This document shows, in pieces, positions 17,309-26,111 of a DNA stretch of 64,000 bases; the first letter of the stretch is position 1, and each line of letters begins with the position of its first letter. The stretch spans positions 31,094-95,093 of the forward strand of contig NZ_ANFX01000035.1 of NCBI RefSeq assembly GCF_000331285.1, written 5' to 3'. The notes beneath the pieces are model-generated. The model was not told the DNA's origin and searched no databases. It worked only from the letters and a program-made list of their open reading frames with translations. Source of the stretch: Porphyrobacter sp. AAP82 (GTDB taxonomy: Bacteria > Pseudomonadota > Alphaproteobacteria > Sphingomonadales > Sphingomonadaceae). The translations under genes were made by a program, and so were the position numbers.

Positions 17309-18348
17309 GGCGCGGTGTCCTTGGCGTCGGGGCGGGACGGCTGGAGGGGCGAGGCAAAGCCCGGGGTGGTGGCGAGCCTGGCCAGCAGGCCGCGCTGCGG
17401 GTGGTAGCCGGACAGCCACATCCCCGGGCGCAGCGCGACATGGCGGTAGCCCTCGCTCATCTGCTTGAGGCGCGGGCGCGATCCGCCCAGCAGGCGGCCC
17501 ATGACGTGGCGCTCGATCGCGGCGAGCCAGATCAGCGCTCCGGCGATGGCGGCGCGCGGGGCGGACCAGTGCTGGCGCACGAACTCCATCTTGCCGGCCG
17601 ACTGGTAGAGCAGGCGCATGGGCGAGAAGCCCTCGCCGTGCCCTGCGGCATGATACCCGCTCGCGCCCGCGATGCGCCAGAAGCGGTAGCCTTGCTGCTT
17701 GAGGCGGCAGAACAGGTCGACCTCCTCGCAATAGAGGAAGAAGCGTTCGTCGAGCCCGCGGGCGGCATCCCACGCCTCGCGCGAGAACATGACGAAGCCG
17801 CCGGAGAGGACGTCGACCTCGGCATCGGTGTCGATCCCGAGGATCGGGCGGCTGGAGACCAGTGACTTGCCCAGCGCGGTACTGGCGAACTCGATCAGCG
17901 AAGGGATGGCGATGGCGTTGCCGGTATCGGGCCGCCCCTTCTTGTCGAGGGTGAGGCCGCCCCATGCGCCCGCCTCGGGGTGGGCAAGCGCGCCGTCGAT
18001 CAACCGGTCGATCGAGCCGGGATGGGCCACCATGTCGGGATTGAGCAGCAAGAGCCGCGGCGCGCGGGCCTCGCGGGCGATGACATTGTTGCCGCCCGCG
18101 AAGCCGATATTGCCCTGGCTGGGCACGATCCTGACCCACGGGAACTGCGCGGCGACCAGCGCCTCGGTCGAACCGTCGCCATTGTCGATCAGCAGGGTCT
18201 CGTGGCGGTAGCGCTGGCAGGCCTGCGGGATGGCAGCGATGCAGTCCGCGATCAGCGCTGCCGAGTTATAGGCGACGATCATGATGCTGACGTCGGGCAT
18301 GGTGCTGTCATCGGGCACGCGTGCGGCAGTCATTGCGGTGTCGTCCAT
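17305..18348 (-). CDS. GT2 family glycosyltransferase (rhamnosyltransferase-like)
   Basis: A 347-residue GT-A enzyme. SIMIVAYNSAALIADCI is the nucleotide-binding start of GT2; GNIGFAGGNN, LLLLNPDM (metal-binding D in the DxD position) and FLYCEEVDLFCRLKQQGYRF (catalytic ED region) follow, the order seen in WbbL-type rhamnosyltransferases. The C-terminal third has short hydrophobic stretches. It ends in an ATGA overlap with the fucosyltransferase and starts 8 bases after the upstream GT2 gene. dTDP-rhamnose as donor would fit the rfbB fragment, but this is inference. Confidence 0.85.
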   Translation of the reverse strand: MDDTAMTAARVPDDSTMPDVSIMIVAYNSAALIADCIAAIPQACQRYRHETLLIDNGDGSTEALVAAQFPWVRIVPSQGNIGFAGGNNVIAREARAPRLLLLNPDMVAHPGSIDRLIDGALAHPEAGAWGGLTLDKKGRPDTGNAIAIPSLIEFASTALGKSLVSSRPILGIDTDAEVDVLSGGFVMFSREAWDAARGLDERFFLYCEEVDLFCRLKQQGYRFWRIAGASGYHAAGHGEGFSPMRLLYQSAGKMEFVRQHWSAPRAAIAGALIWLAAIERHVMGRLLGGSRPRLKQMSEGYRHVALRPGMWLSGYHPQRGLLARLATTPGFASPLQPSRPDAKDTAP

Positions 18349-18355
18349 GGGTCGT

Positions 18356-19231
18356 TCAGGCCTGCCGCGAGCTGAGGTCGCGGGTCCATTCCTGCGCCTT
18401 GCCGCGCGCGCGCCGCCACTTGGCGTCGGCCCGGGCGAACAGCTTCACACCCGAAAACACTGCAAGATCAAGGGGTGAGACCCCGCTGCGCAGGGCCGCG
18501 CCGACGCCACCTTTGCTGCCATGTCCGGCGAGGTAGGGGCTGGGGTGCAGGCGGTGGACTTCGGCCGTCCCGATCTGCCGCCGCGCCTCAACCCGCACCT
18601 GCTCCCCCGCCGTGCGGGGCGGGTGGACGGTGGTGAACACCGGCCGACCCTCCGCATCGCTGGCGATGTAGCGCTTCTGGCTGTCGGGAAAGCGGGTGTG
18701 GATCCACAGGTCGTCGGCGATGATCGGGGGGAACCGGCCGATCGCCTTGAGCGCGGCGCGCGACAGGCCATAGCAGCCCGCACCGCCCTTGCCTGCCGTC
18801 GCATAGGGCTGGCGCAGCCAGACGCGGTAATAGGCGCGGGCAAGCCAGTTCAGCCGCGAGAAGTCCATCCGGATCGCCGGCGCCGCCGTCATCACGCCCG
18901 GCTCGCACAGCACATTGGCGAGGGCCGCGAGCGTCACGAAACCGCATTCGACATCGGCATCGAGGTAGATGCGCGGGAAGTGGCTGGCGATGTCGTTGGC
19001 GGCGTTGATCGCGCCGGTCTTGGAGCCCTGTGGCAGATCGAGGACCTGTGCGCCAGGGACGGCGGCTCTGGCCAGTTCGACAGTGCGATCATGGCAGCCA
19101 TTGGCGGCGACGATGATTTCCATCGCATGGCCGGCCGGCGCATCGCGCAAGATGGTTTCGAGGCAGCGGCCAATCACTGCCTCCTCGTTGTGGGCAGGGA
19201 TAATGACCGTGAAGGCTGGATGACTGGTCAT
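18356..19231 (-). CDS. GT2 family glycosyltransferase
   Basis: A 291-residue GT-A enzyme, the first gene of the minus-strand operon 19231 to 15426. FTVIIPAHNEEAVIGRCLETIL is the canonical N-terminus; VAANGCHDRTVELAR, IYLDADVECGF (DxD) and the acidic DDLWIHTRFP block follow. The C-terminus has no membrane helices. Donor and acceptor are unknown. A 15-bp palindrome (19325-19339) lies about 95 bases upstream. Confidence 0.85.
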   Translation of the reverse strand: MTSHPAFTVIIPAHNEEAVIGRCLETILRDAPAGHAMEIIVAANGCHDRTVELARAAVPGAQVLDLPQGSKTGAINAANDIASHFPRIYLDADVECGFVTLAALANVLCEPGVMTAAPAIRMDFSRLNWLARAYYRVWLRQPYATAGKGGAGCYGLSRAALKAIGRFPPIIADDLWIHTRFPDSQKRYIASDAEGRPVFTTVHPPRTAGEQVRVEARRQIGTAEVHRLHPSPYLAGHGSKGGVGAALRSGVSPLDLAVFSGVKLFARADAKWRRARGKAQEWTRDLSSRQA

Positions 19232-19319
19232 TATGCTTGTCCAATCCGGGAGCCACGGCAGCGAAAATGAGCCTTGAGAGGGCCCTTCAAGCCTTAGGTC
19301 AGCACTCCGGACAGGGCAA

Positions 19320-19346
19320 GCCGATGTTGCACTGCAACACCGGCTT
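19320..19346. promoter_or_regulatory. Palindrome in an extended inverted repeat between wzc and the GT operon
   Basis: TGTTGCA-C-TGCAACA (19325-19339) is perfect and sits inside longer arms (AAGCCG at 19319-19324 against CGGCTT at 19341-19346). On the minus strand it lies 9 bases after the wzc stop, so it could be a wzc terminator, though no T tract follows there. A 12-of-15 match lies at the wza promoter (22346-22360), which favours an operator shared by both EPS transcription units. TGCA-type palindromes of this sort are bound by PhaR-family regulators; that link is only suggestive. Confidence 0.4.
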
Positions 19347-19354
19347 TCGGCGCA

Positions 19355-21568
19355 TCAGCGCGCCTTTTTGTCGCCGCCGTACTGGTAGTAGTCGTACTGG
19401 TAGCCGTAGGCCTGACCGGCCTCGAGCGCGCGATACTTGGTCAGGATCACCCCGAGCACGTTCGCGCCCGCCACGCCCAGACGCCGCACGGCGGAACGGG
19501 CCTGACCGAAAGGCAGCTTGTTCGCTTCCAGCACGAACACCGTGCCGTCGACGAGGTGCGCCAGCATCGGGGCGTCGGCGAGACCGAGTACCGGGCAGGA
19601 GTCGAAGATGATGAGCGAGTATTCCTCGCGGTACTTGGCGATGAAGTCGCGCAGTTCCTTGGAGGCGAGGATCTCGACCGGGTTGGGCGGAATCTCGCCG
19701 ACCGGCAGGATCTCGAGGTTCTCGTGCACGCCCTTCACGACTGCCGCTTCCAGCTCGACATGGCCGAGCAGCACTTCGACGAAGCCCACCTTCGGACGCT
19801 CGATATCGAGCAGGCCGGCCACCGAGGGGCGCCGCAGGTCGGCGTCGATCAGCAGGGTCTTGCGACCCAGCCCGGCGAACAGTTCGGCCAGGATCACCGC
19901 AGTGGTGCTCTTGCCTTCGCTGGCCTGGCTGCTGGTCAGCTGAATCACATTGCGATTGCGCGGCATGGTGAAATCGATCGCTGCGCGGATCGAGGAATAG
20001 GCCTCCATCAGCGCGCTGAACCGGTTCGTTCCCAGCGCCTCGATATCGCGGTTTTCCACGAGGGGTGTGTGGCCGAGCAGCGGCAGGCCCATCTTCTCCT
20101 CGACCTCGTCGAGCGAGCGGATGCGATCGTCCAGCGTCTCGCGCAGCACTGCCAGCGCACCGGCAAGGGCGATACCGAACACCAGCGCAAGCCCGAGGTT
20201 CTTGAAGATGTTCGGCGCGTAGGGCGACGAGGGCACAATGGCGGCATCGAGCTTGCTGAGCATGCCCGGATCGACATTGGCCGCGCTGTTGATCTGGTTG
20301 TAGCGATCCAGCAGGGTCTTGAGCTGGTCGCGCAGGGCCTGCGCCTCGCGATCGAGCACGCTCAGTTCGACTTGCTGGTCCTGTTCGACCATGCGCGCGC
20401 CGGCAAGCGAGTTGAGCTCGGCCTCGAGCGCGCGTTCCTGCGCCTGCGCCACCAGGAACTGGCTGCGCGCGGTCGCCTTGATGTCGGCGCTGCTCCGCTC
20501 GATCTGCGCATCGAGCACCTTCAGCTGGGCTTCGAGATTGCGGATCTGCGGGAAGTCGTCGTTGTAGCGCTGGCGCAGGTCGGCAATCTGCGCGAGCTTG
20601 GCGGTGCGTTCCGCCACTACACCCTGCAAGACCAGGTTGGACTGCACTTCGGGCAGCTGCGCGGCCGGAACGTTCTGGAGCGCGCGGTAACGCTGTTCGG
20701 CCTCGATCCGCGCGGCGCGCGCATTGGCGACGCGGGCATTGATGCTCGACAGGTTGCTTGCGGTCAGCGTCGAGGGCGCAGCTCCGTCCTCGGTGCCGGC
20801 CGACTCCATGATGATGCCGCTGTTGCGTGCGTAGTCGTTCGACACCTGCTCCGCCTCGCCCAGCCGCTTGCGCGTTTCCTCGATCTGGGTCTGCAGATAT
20901 TCGAGTGCATAGCTGTTGGATTGGGCCGAATTGGCCGACCCGCTGGCAACGAAGGCATCGGCATAGGCGTTGGCGATTTCGGCCGCGAGGGTCGGGCTTT
21001 CGGACTGGAAACCGATCGTGATGACCCAGTTTTCGTTGGGCACCTGAGCGACGACCGAGTCGGCGAGAATCGAGGTTGCCATCTCCTTCTTGGCCTTGAG
21101 CCATTGTTCGTCGCTCATGCCGGGCGAGCGGCCCTCGTCGACATCCTTGCCGAGCAGATCGGTGCGCGAGGCCAGATCGAGACCCTCGACGACTGTCGCG
21201 GCGAGACTGCGGCTCTTCATGACTTCGACCTGGGTCGCAAGGTAATCGTAGATCTGCGACGGCGTGAAGCCCTGCTCCACGTCCTGCCCTTCGACCACAT
21301 ATTGGGCAAAGGGCTTCACCGCGACCTTGGCGTCGGCCTGATACATCGGGGTGGACAGCAAGGTCACCACCAGCCCGCCGAGCAAGGCCAGCACGATGAT
21401 CGAACCCACCAGCCAGCGCTGCCGGAAGAGGATGCCGCGGATTACGGCAAAATTGATCAACTGGGCACGCGGAGCAGCGTGGTAGAGCTGCCCTTCCGGC
21501 ATGTAGGCATCAAGCCATGCGCCTTGGCGGGCAGGCTCTGGGGCCTCGATAAGCGGTCTTTCGTTCAT
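19355..21568 (-). CDS. wzc: Polysaccharide co-polymerase with C-terminal tyrosine autokinase domain (Wzc/ExoP type)
   Basis: A 737-residue inner-membrane protein setting EPS chain length and coupling to the exporter. Transmembrane helices lie near residues 52-73 and 440-460, bracketing a periplasmic Wzz domain with long coiled coils (about 200-410). The cytoplasmic BY-kinase has Walker A SSQASEGKST (about 546-555), Walker A' TLLIDADLRRP and Walker B LIIFDSCPVLGLAD. The C-terminus carries the autophosphorylated tyrosine cluster (AYGYQYDYYQYGG). It follows wza by 4 bases. It is full length, with kinase and transport parts fused as in proteobacterial Wzc. Confidence 0.95.
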   Translation of the reverse strand: MNERPLIEAPEPARQGAWLDAYMPEGQLYHAAPRAQLINFAVIRGILFRQRWLVGSIIVLALLGGLVVTLLSTPMYQADAKVAVKPFAQYVVEGQDVEQGFTPSQIYDYLATQVEVMKSRSLAATVVEGLDLASRTDLLGKDVDEGRSPGMSDEQWLKAKKEMATSILADSVVAQVPNENWVITIGFQSESPTLAAEIANAYADAFVASGSANSAQSNSYALEYLQTQIEETRKRLGEAEQVSNDYARNSGIIMESAGTEDGAAPSTLTASNLSSINARVANARAARIEAEQRYRALQNVPAAQLPEVQSNLVLQGVVAERTAKLAQIADLRQRYNDDFPQIRNLEAQLKVLDAQIERSSADIKATARSQFLVAQAQERALEAELNSLAGARMVEQDQQVELSVLDREAQALRDQLKTLLDRYNQINSAANVDPGMLSKLDAAIVPSSPYAPNIFKNLGLALVFGIALAGALAVLRETLDDRIRSLDEVEEKMGLPLLGHTPLVENRDIEALGTNRFSALMEAYSSIRAAIDFTMPRNRNVIQLTSSQASEGKSTTAVILAELFAGLGRKTLLIDADLRRPSVAGLLDIERPKVGFVEVLLGHVELEAAVVKGVHENLEILPVGEIPPNPVEILASKELRDFIAKYREEYSLIIFDSCPVLGLADAPMLAHLVDGTVFVLEANKLPFGQARSAVRRLGVAGANVLGVILTKYRALEAGQAYGYQYDYYQYGGDKKAR

Positions 21569-21572
21569 GACA

Positions 21573-22304
21573 TCAATTTTTGTTCAGGCCAGCGACCGCG
21601 AACACTCCAAAGACAGGCAGAGCCTTGAGCAGATCTTCCCAGAACACCGACAGGCCGTCGGCGCCCATCACCACGCGATCACCGGGCTGCAGCACCGGAT
21701 CGAGCATCGTGCCCTGGCTCACCTGCTGGTAATCGAACTTGGCGACCATGATGCCCTGCGGGCTCTCGCGGAACACCGCGACCTGCTGCACGTTCGCGGT
21801 GCGCTTCGGTCCCTTGGCCAGCGCAATCGCCGAGGACAGGCGCGCACCGGGCTGGAAGGCATAGACACCGGGCGAATCGACCGCGCCTTCGACTGTCACG
21901 AGGTGCGAGGCGTATTCGGTGATGTTGACGCTCACCATCGGCGACTTGAGGCCGACAGCGGCGAGGCGGCGGGTCACGTCCTGTTCGAATTGCATGGCGG
22001 TCATCCCGGCAGCTGGGATCGAGCCCAGCATCGGCAGCGAGACATTGCCTTCGACCCCGACCTTCACGGCCTCGAGCGAGAATTCCGGCTCGCGGAAGAC
22101 GATCACCGAGATCTGGTCCGCGGGACGCAGCAGGTAGCTGGTCGGGCGCTGGAAGCTGTAATCGCTCTGGCCGAGATCGGCACGCGGCTGCGTGACGCTG
22201 GCACCGATGATCGGATCAGGAGTGGACGCGCACCCGGCCAGCAGGACCAAAGCGGCAGCGGAAACGGCGGCTCTCCGCGCGGAATTGGATGTCAGTGATG
22301 TCAC
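21573..22304 (-). CDS. wza: Polysaccharide export outer-membrane lipoprotein (Wza type)
   Basis: A 243-residue lipoprotein. A signal peptide with lipobox LLAGC places the lipidated cysteine near residue 25. The Poly_export domain follows (YLLRPADQISVIVFREPEFS), then SLBB-like domains (VTVEGAVDSPGVYAFQPGARLSSAIALAKG). It is shorter than E. coli Wza (about 380), as is common in alphaproteobacteria, and ends in a hydrophobic stretch that could span the outer membrane. It is the first gene of the wza-wzc transcript, with a recognisable promoter at 22332-22358. Confidence 0.92.
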   Translation of the reverse strand: MTSLTSNSARRAAVSAAALVLLAGCASTPDPIIGASVTQPRADLGQSDYSFQRPTSYLLRPADQISVIVFREPEFSLEAVKVGVEGNVSLPMLGSIPAAGMTAMQFEQDVTRRLAAVGLKSPMVSVNITEYASHLVTVEGAVDSPGVYAFQPGARLSSAIALAKGPKRTANVQQVAVFRESPQGIMVAKFDYQQVSQGTMLDPVLQPGDRVVMGADGLSVFWEDLLKALPVFGVFAVAGLNKN

Positions 22305-22331
22305 GGAACCCTCCTTCTACAGGCCTCGGTG

Positions 22332-22358
22332 CTTATACGTAGGAATATCGCAGTGCAA
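22332..22358 (-). promoter_or_regulatory. Probable wza-wzc promoter
   Basis: On the minus strand TTGCAC (22358-22353) and TATAAG (22337-22332) are separated by 15 bases, about 30 bases upstream of the wza ATG. The -35 overlaps a 12-of-15 copy (22346-22360) of the palindrome found upstream of the glycosyltransferase operon, so a DNA-binding regulator could act on both. The rest of the 243-base divergent gap shows nothing else I can name. Confidence 0.45.
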
Positions 22359-22547
22359 CACTAATGGGTTCCGCGGGGCCGGTCTGCGAGAAAAGGTGTG
22401 CCGCGGGGGAACGGTCGGCACCATGGCATTGGCGTTGCCGAATCGCGGGCTTGCGGCAGACGCGCCATGGCTCGTCAAACTGCCGCTTGAAGCGCGCCGC
22501 GTTTGGCCGCATGGCGCGCGGCGCTCCAACTCCCGCAGAGGAAAGCA

Positions 22548-23093
22548 ATGCCCTTCAGTCAATCAATCCTGAGTCTTTCCGCCAGCGGTCTTTACGGCTG
22601 TGTGCTGGTTGTCTGCCTCGCCGCCGCCATCACCGCGCGCGTTTCGCGGCAGCTGCCGGGGCATGTCTGGACATGGTTGCTGCTGGCGGTGTTCTTCGCG
22701 GTTCTCGTTCCGCTGCGGCTGCTGGAGGTCGAGGAAAGCGTGCGCGACAGTCTGCGCGCCGCGATGCGTGCCGAGGGCAACTATAGCGAGCGCCGCGATG
22801 TTCAGGGGCCGATCGTTGCCGCCATCATTCTCGTCGCGGGCGCAGGGGCGCTGGCGCTACTCTATCGCACGACGCGCAATGTCCGCGGTCGCCGCAACGT
22901 CGCGCGGGTCGCCGCGCTGGTCGCGGCGCTGGCGATGCTGTTCCTGATGACGCTGCGGATGATCTCGCTGCACGCAGTCGATGCGCTGCTGTACGGGCCG
23001 GTGAAGCTCAACTGGGTGATCGATCTGGGCGCCAGCCTCACTGTGCTGGGCGCGGCGGTCTACTACACCCGGCTGGTGCGCCGACAGAGCTGA
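22548..23093 (+). CDS. Uncharacterised multi-spanning membrane protein
   Basis: A 181-residue inner-membrane protein with about five hydrophobic segments (near residues 12-30, 40-58, 86-104, 118-136 and 160-176) joined by short arginine-rich loops (RTTRNVRGRRNVARV). The start is the ATG behind GAGGAAAG (22537-22544); an in-frame ATG 45 bases upstream lacks a ribosome site. I do not recognise the family. It lies between the divergent wza operon and the convergent wecB gene (2 bases apart), which suggests an accessory role in EPS assembly or simply a resident membrane protein. Confidence 0.7.
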   Translation: MPFSQSILSLSASGLYGCVLVVCLAAAITARVSRQLPGHVWTWLLLAVFFAVLVPLRLLEVEESVRDSLRAAMRAEGNYSERRDVQGPIVAAIILVAGAGALALLYRTTRNVRGRRNVARVAALVAALAMLFLMTLRMISLHAVDALLYGPVKLNWVIDLGASLTVLGAAVYYTRLVRRQS

Positions 23094-23095
23094 AT

Positions 23096-24229
23096 TCAGC
23101 CGCCTGCGAGGATCGCCGCGATCCGGCGACTGGCGGTGCCGTCACCATAGGGATTGTGGGCTCTGGCCATGCTCTCGTAAGCCTGACGGTCGTCGAGCAG
23201 CCGAGCGGTTTCGGCGATGATCCGCCCCGCATCGGCTCCGACGAGCCGCGCCGTGCCTGCGGCAACGCCCTCGGGCCGCTCGGTGGTGTCGCGCATCACC
23301 AGCACCGGCTTGCCGAGGCTGGGCGCTTCCTCCTGTATGCCGCCGGAATCGGTCAGCACGACGTCGCAGGCAGCCATCATCGCCACGAAATCGAGGTAGT
23401 CGAGCGGGTCGATCAGGGCGATGTTGTCGTGCCCGGAAAGCGCCGGACGCATGACTTCGACGACATTGGGATTGGGGTGGAGCGGATAGATGATCGCCAC
23501 ATCCTCGCGCGCGGCAAGCGCCTGTAGCGCGGCGGCGATTTCCTGCATCCCCGCGCCGAAATTCTCGCGCCGGTGCGCGGTGACGGCGATGATGCGCCTG
23601 CCCGCAAAGCGCTCCTTCAGCGGTGCGACCACCGGGGCGAGGGCCGGGTCGGCCGCGACCTTGCCTTGCGCGAACATCAGCGCGTCGATCACGGTGTTGC
23701 CGGTGATATGGATCGCGCTGTCGGCTACGTTCTCGGCCCGCAGCGCGGCGGCGGCGGTCTCGGTCGGGGCGAAGTGGAGATCGGCCACAGCGCCGGTGAC
23801 CTTGCGGTTCACCTCCTCGGGCCAGGGCGAATAGATGTCACCGCTTCTGAGGCCGGCCTCGACATGGCCCACCGGAATGCGGCGGAAATAGCAGGCGAGC
23901 GTCGCCATCATGGTGGTGAGCGTGTCGCCATGCACCAGCACGCGATCGGGCTTCAGCGCATCGAGCGCCTCGCCGAAGCGGGTGACGATCCGGGCTGACA
24001 GCGCATCGAGGCTTTGCCCCGGCTGCATCAGATCGAGATCGATATCGGGCGCGATCCCTGCCATCGCCAGCACTGAATCGAGCATCTCTCGGTGCTGCGC
24101 CGTCACCGCCACGCGCACGTCGAACTGCCCGGTCTCGCGCAGCGCGAAGACCACCGGAAACATCTTGATCGCCTCGGGCCGGGTGCCGAAGGTGACGAGG
24201 ATGCGGGGTTTCCCGCTGCGGGCGCTCAT
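23096..24229 (-). CDS. wecB: UDP-N-acetylglucosamine 2-epimerase (non-hydrolysing)
   Basis: This cytoplasmic enzyme interconverts UDP-GlcNAc and UDP-ManNAc. It has 377 residues, the normal length of WecB/MnaA. GTRPEAIKMFPVV at the N-terminus, HVEAGLRSGDIYSPWPEEVNR in the middle, TAHRRENFG and the SGGIQEEAPSLGKPVLVMR nucleotide site are all present. It overlaps the end of wecC by 4 bases, so the pair delivers UDP-ManNAcA as an EPS precursor. Confidence 0.96.
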   Translation of the reverse strand: MSARSGKPRILVTFGTRPEAIKMFPVVFALRETGQFDVRVAVTAQHREMLDSVLAMAGIAPDIDLDLMQPGQSLDALSARIVTRFGEALDALKPDRVLVHGDTLTTMMATLACYFRRIPVGHVEAGLRSGDIYSPWPEEVNRKVTGAVADLHFAPTETAAAALRAENVADSAIHITGNTVIDALMFAQGKVAADPALAPVVAPLKERFAGRRIIAVTAHRRENFGAGMQEIAAALQALAAREDVAIIYPLHPNPNVVEVMRPALSGHDNIALIDPLDYLDFVAMMAACDVVLTDSGGIQEEAPSLGKPVLVMRDTTERPEGVAAGTARLVGADAGRIIAETARLLDDRQAYESMARAHNPYGDGTASRRIAAILAGG

Positions 24230-25530
24230 CGCCGGAGCATGCCCCTCGTGTCGAACACCAGCTTGCCCGCGAGATCATCGGGGCCGAGATGCTTGAAGGC
24301 GGTGTGATCGACAAGCACCACCACAATCTCCGCCGTCCGCAGAGCCGCGTCAAGCGTCACCAGCTCCGCGCCGCTCCCAGCGAGGGCCGCTGGCATGTCC
24401 TCGGTGAAAGGCTCGACCACGAGGATGCGGTTCCCGTGGGTATGTGCCAGCGCCTCGGCGATTTCGAGCGCGGGGCTTTCGCGGAAGTCGTCGATGTCGG
24501 GCTTGAAGGCGAGGCCGAGCAGCGCGATCTTGCCTTCCGGGGCGGCATCGAGCAGCGCGCAGATGCGGGCCTCGGTGTGCACCGCCTTGTGATCATTGAC
24601 CTCGCGCGCGGTGCGCACCAGCCTTGCGGCCGCAGGAGCGCCGGCAACCAGGAACCACGGGTCGACCGCGATGCAGTGCCCGCCCACGCCGGGGCCGGGC
24701 TGAAGAATGTTCACGCGCGGGTGGCGGTTGGCGAGGCGGATCACGTCCCACACATCGACCCCGATCACGTCGGCGATCATCGAGAGCTCGTTGGCAAAGG
24801 CGATGTTGACGTCGCGGAACGAGTTTTCGACCAGCTTCACCGTCTCGGCCACCCGGGCGGTGGTGTAGAGGCAATCGCCCTTGACGAAGCTGGTGTAGAG
24901 CACCGCCGCACGCTCGGCGCAGGCCGGGGTGACGCCGCCGATCACCCGGTCGTTGTGCACCAGCTCGTTGACGATCCGGCCCGGCAGCACGCGCTCGGGG
25001 CAATAGGCCAGCGCGATGTCGGCCTCTTCGGTCGAACCGTCCCGCGGGACGACCAGATCGGGGCGCAACTCGCTGATGATCTCCGCCACGCGCTCGGTCG
25101 TGCCGACCGGCGAGGTGCTCTCGACGATCACGCAGGCCCCGGGCAGGATCTTGGGCGCGATCGCCCGCGCGGCGGCTTCGACATAGGAAATGTCGGGCGC
25201 ATTGCCTTCACCCAGCGGGGTGGGCACGGCGATCATGTAGAAGCTCGCGGTCGGCACCTCGGTCGAGGCGACCAGCGTGCGGGCAGTGATGGCGTCATGC
25301 ACCAGCTTGTCGAGATCGCGCTCCTCGATGTGGACGCCGCCGGCATTGACGGTCTCGACCACGCGCTTGGAGACGTCGACCCCGCAGACATTCCAGCCAT
25401 AGCTGGCGAGCAGCGCTGCTGTCGGCAGGCCGATATAGCCCAGCCCGATCACCGCGACCTGATGGTCGGGTGCCGGATGAAGGCCGGCCTCGATGCCGAG
25501 CGCGGCGGCTGTCTTGAAAGGAGCATTCAT
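24226..25530 (-). CDS. wecC: UDP-N-acetyl-D-mannosamine dehydrogenase
   Basis: This NAD-dependent double oxidation converts UDP-ManNAc to UDP-ManNAcA. It has 434 residues from the ATG at 25530; an extension to 25572 would run through a hairpin and adds a basic tail unlike the family. VAVIGLGYIGLPTAALLASYG binds NAD; the catalytic cysteine is in PGPGVGGHCIAVDPWF; an ALLGLAFKPDIDDFRESPALEI segment starts the C-terminal domain. The product feeds a ManNAcA-containing repeat unit. UDP-GlcNAc dehydrogenase is the alternative, but adjacency to wecB favours WecC. Confidence 0.92.
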   Translation of the reverse strand: MNAPFKTAAALGIEAGLHPAPDHQVAVIGLGYIGLPTAALLASYGWNVCGVDVSKRVVETVNAGGVHIEERDLDKLVHDAITARTLVASTEVPTASFYMIAVPTPLGEGNAPDISYVEAAARAIAPKILPGACVIVESTSPVGTTERVAEIISELRPDLVVPRDGSTEEADIALAYCPERVLPGRIVNELVHNDRVIGGVTPACAERAAVLYTSFVKGDCLYTTARVAETVKLVENSFRDVNIAFANELSMIADVIGVDVWDVIRLANRHPRVNILQPGPGVGGHCIAVDPWFLVAGAPAAARLVRTAREVNDHKAVHTEARICALLDAAPEGKIALLGLAFKPDIDDFRESPALEIAEALAHTHGNRILVVEPFTEDMPAALAGSGAELVTLDAALRTAEIVVVLVDHTAFKHLGPDDLAGKLVFDTRGMLRR

Positions 25531-25538
25531 GTTGTCAC

Positions 25539-25562
25539 GGTCCCGCGTTTGCGAGCGGGACC
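25539..25562. promoter_or_regulatory. Perfect 8-bp hairpin in the wecC leader
   Basis: GGTCCCGC (25539-25546) and GCGGGACC (25555-25562) flank an 8-base loop, 8 bases upstream of the wecC ATG. There is no T tract on either strand, so a terminator is unlikely. It could shape translation of wecC, or be an operator. Confidence 0.35.
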
Positions 25563-25628
25563 ATGGCCGCAAAGCCCTTAAAAACGCGTTAGGCTTGCCG
25601 GTTCTTTACCACGCGGGCTGCGCCGGTG

Positions 25629-26111
25629 TCAGAGCGGGCGGTTCTCGATGAAGGCCGCGAGCGCTGCATGAAGCTGCTGCGCGGTGGGCGAGCGGGTGGC
25701 CGACCAGTCGGTGAGCGCGAGGCCCTCGGCTATGCGCGGTTCGAGCTCGCTCTCGTCAGCGGCGACCAGAATGCCCGGTCGTCCTGCCAGCTTGCCCACA
25801 GTCGCCAGCTGGTGATCATTGCGGTGTTCACCGAGATCCGCGCGGCGCGGCATCAGCAGGATCGGCTTGGCGCAGCGCGCAGCGGTCAGCACCGTGCCGA
25901 TCCCGGCATGGGCGACAACCAGCCGCGCCTCGCCCATCAGAGCCTCGAACTCGGCCGGCGCGATCTTGACCCGCGCCTCCATGTTGCGCGGCTGATACGA
26001 ACCCTTGCCGGTCTGCGCGATCACCGGCATCCCGAGGCTCGGCGCGAGCGCGTCCATCGCGGCGATCAGCCGGTCGAAGCCCAGCTGCATTCCCACCGTG
26101 ACGATGATCAC
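25629..26111 (-). CDS. pssE: Glycosyltransferase catalytic subunit, PssE/Alg13-like
   Basis: A 160-residue C-terminal GT-B half. IVTVGMQLGFDRLIAAMDAL matches the start of Alg13/PssE. ARLVVAHAGIGTVLTAARCAKPILLMPRRADLGEHRNDHQ is the UDP-sugar binding region, with the conserved HAG and the acidic residue before NDHQ. It works as a heterodimer with the membrane-anchoring PssD/Alg14-like subunit encoded just upstream (4-base overlap at 26108). In Rhizobium PssD/PssE add glucuronic acid to the lipid-linked acceptor; that sugar is inferred here by analogy only. Confidence 0.85.
   Translation of the reverse strand: MIIVTVGMQLGFDRLIAAMDALAPSLGMPVIAQTGKGSYQPRNMEARVKIAPAEFEALMGEARLVVAHAGIGTVLTAARCAKPILLMPRRADLGEHRNDHQLATVGKLAGRPGILVAADESELEPRIAEGLALTDWSATRSPTAQQLHAALAAFIENRPL

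Noticed and set aside
19556..21628. A 690-codon open frame opposite wzc
   Set aside because: Shadow of a strongly recognisable Wzc kinase on the other strand.
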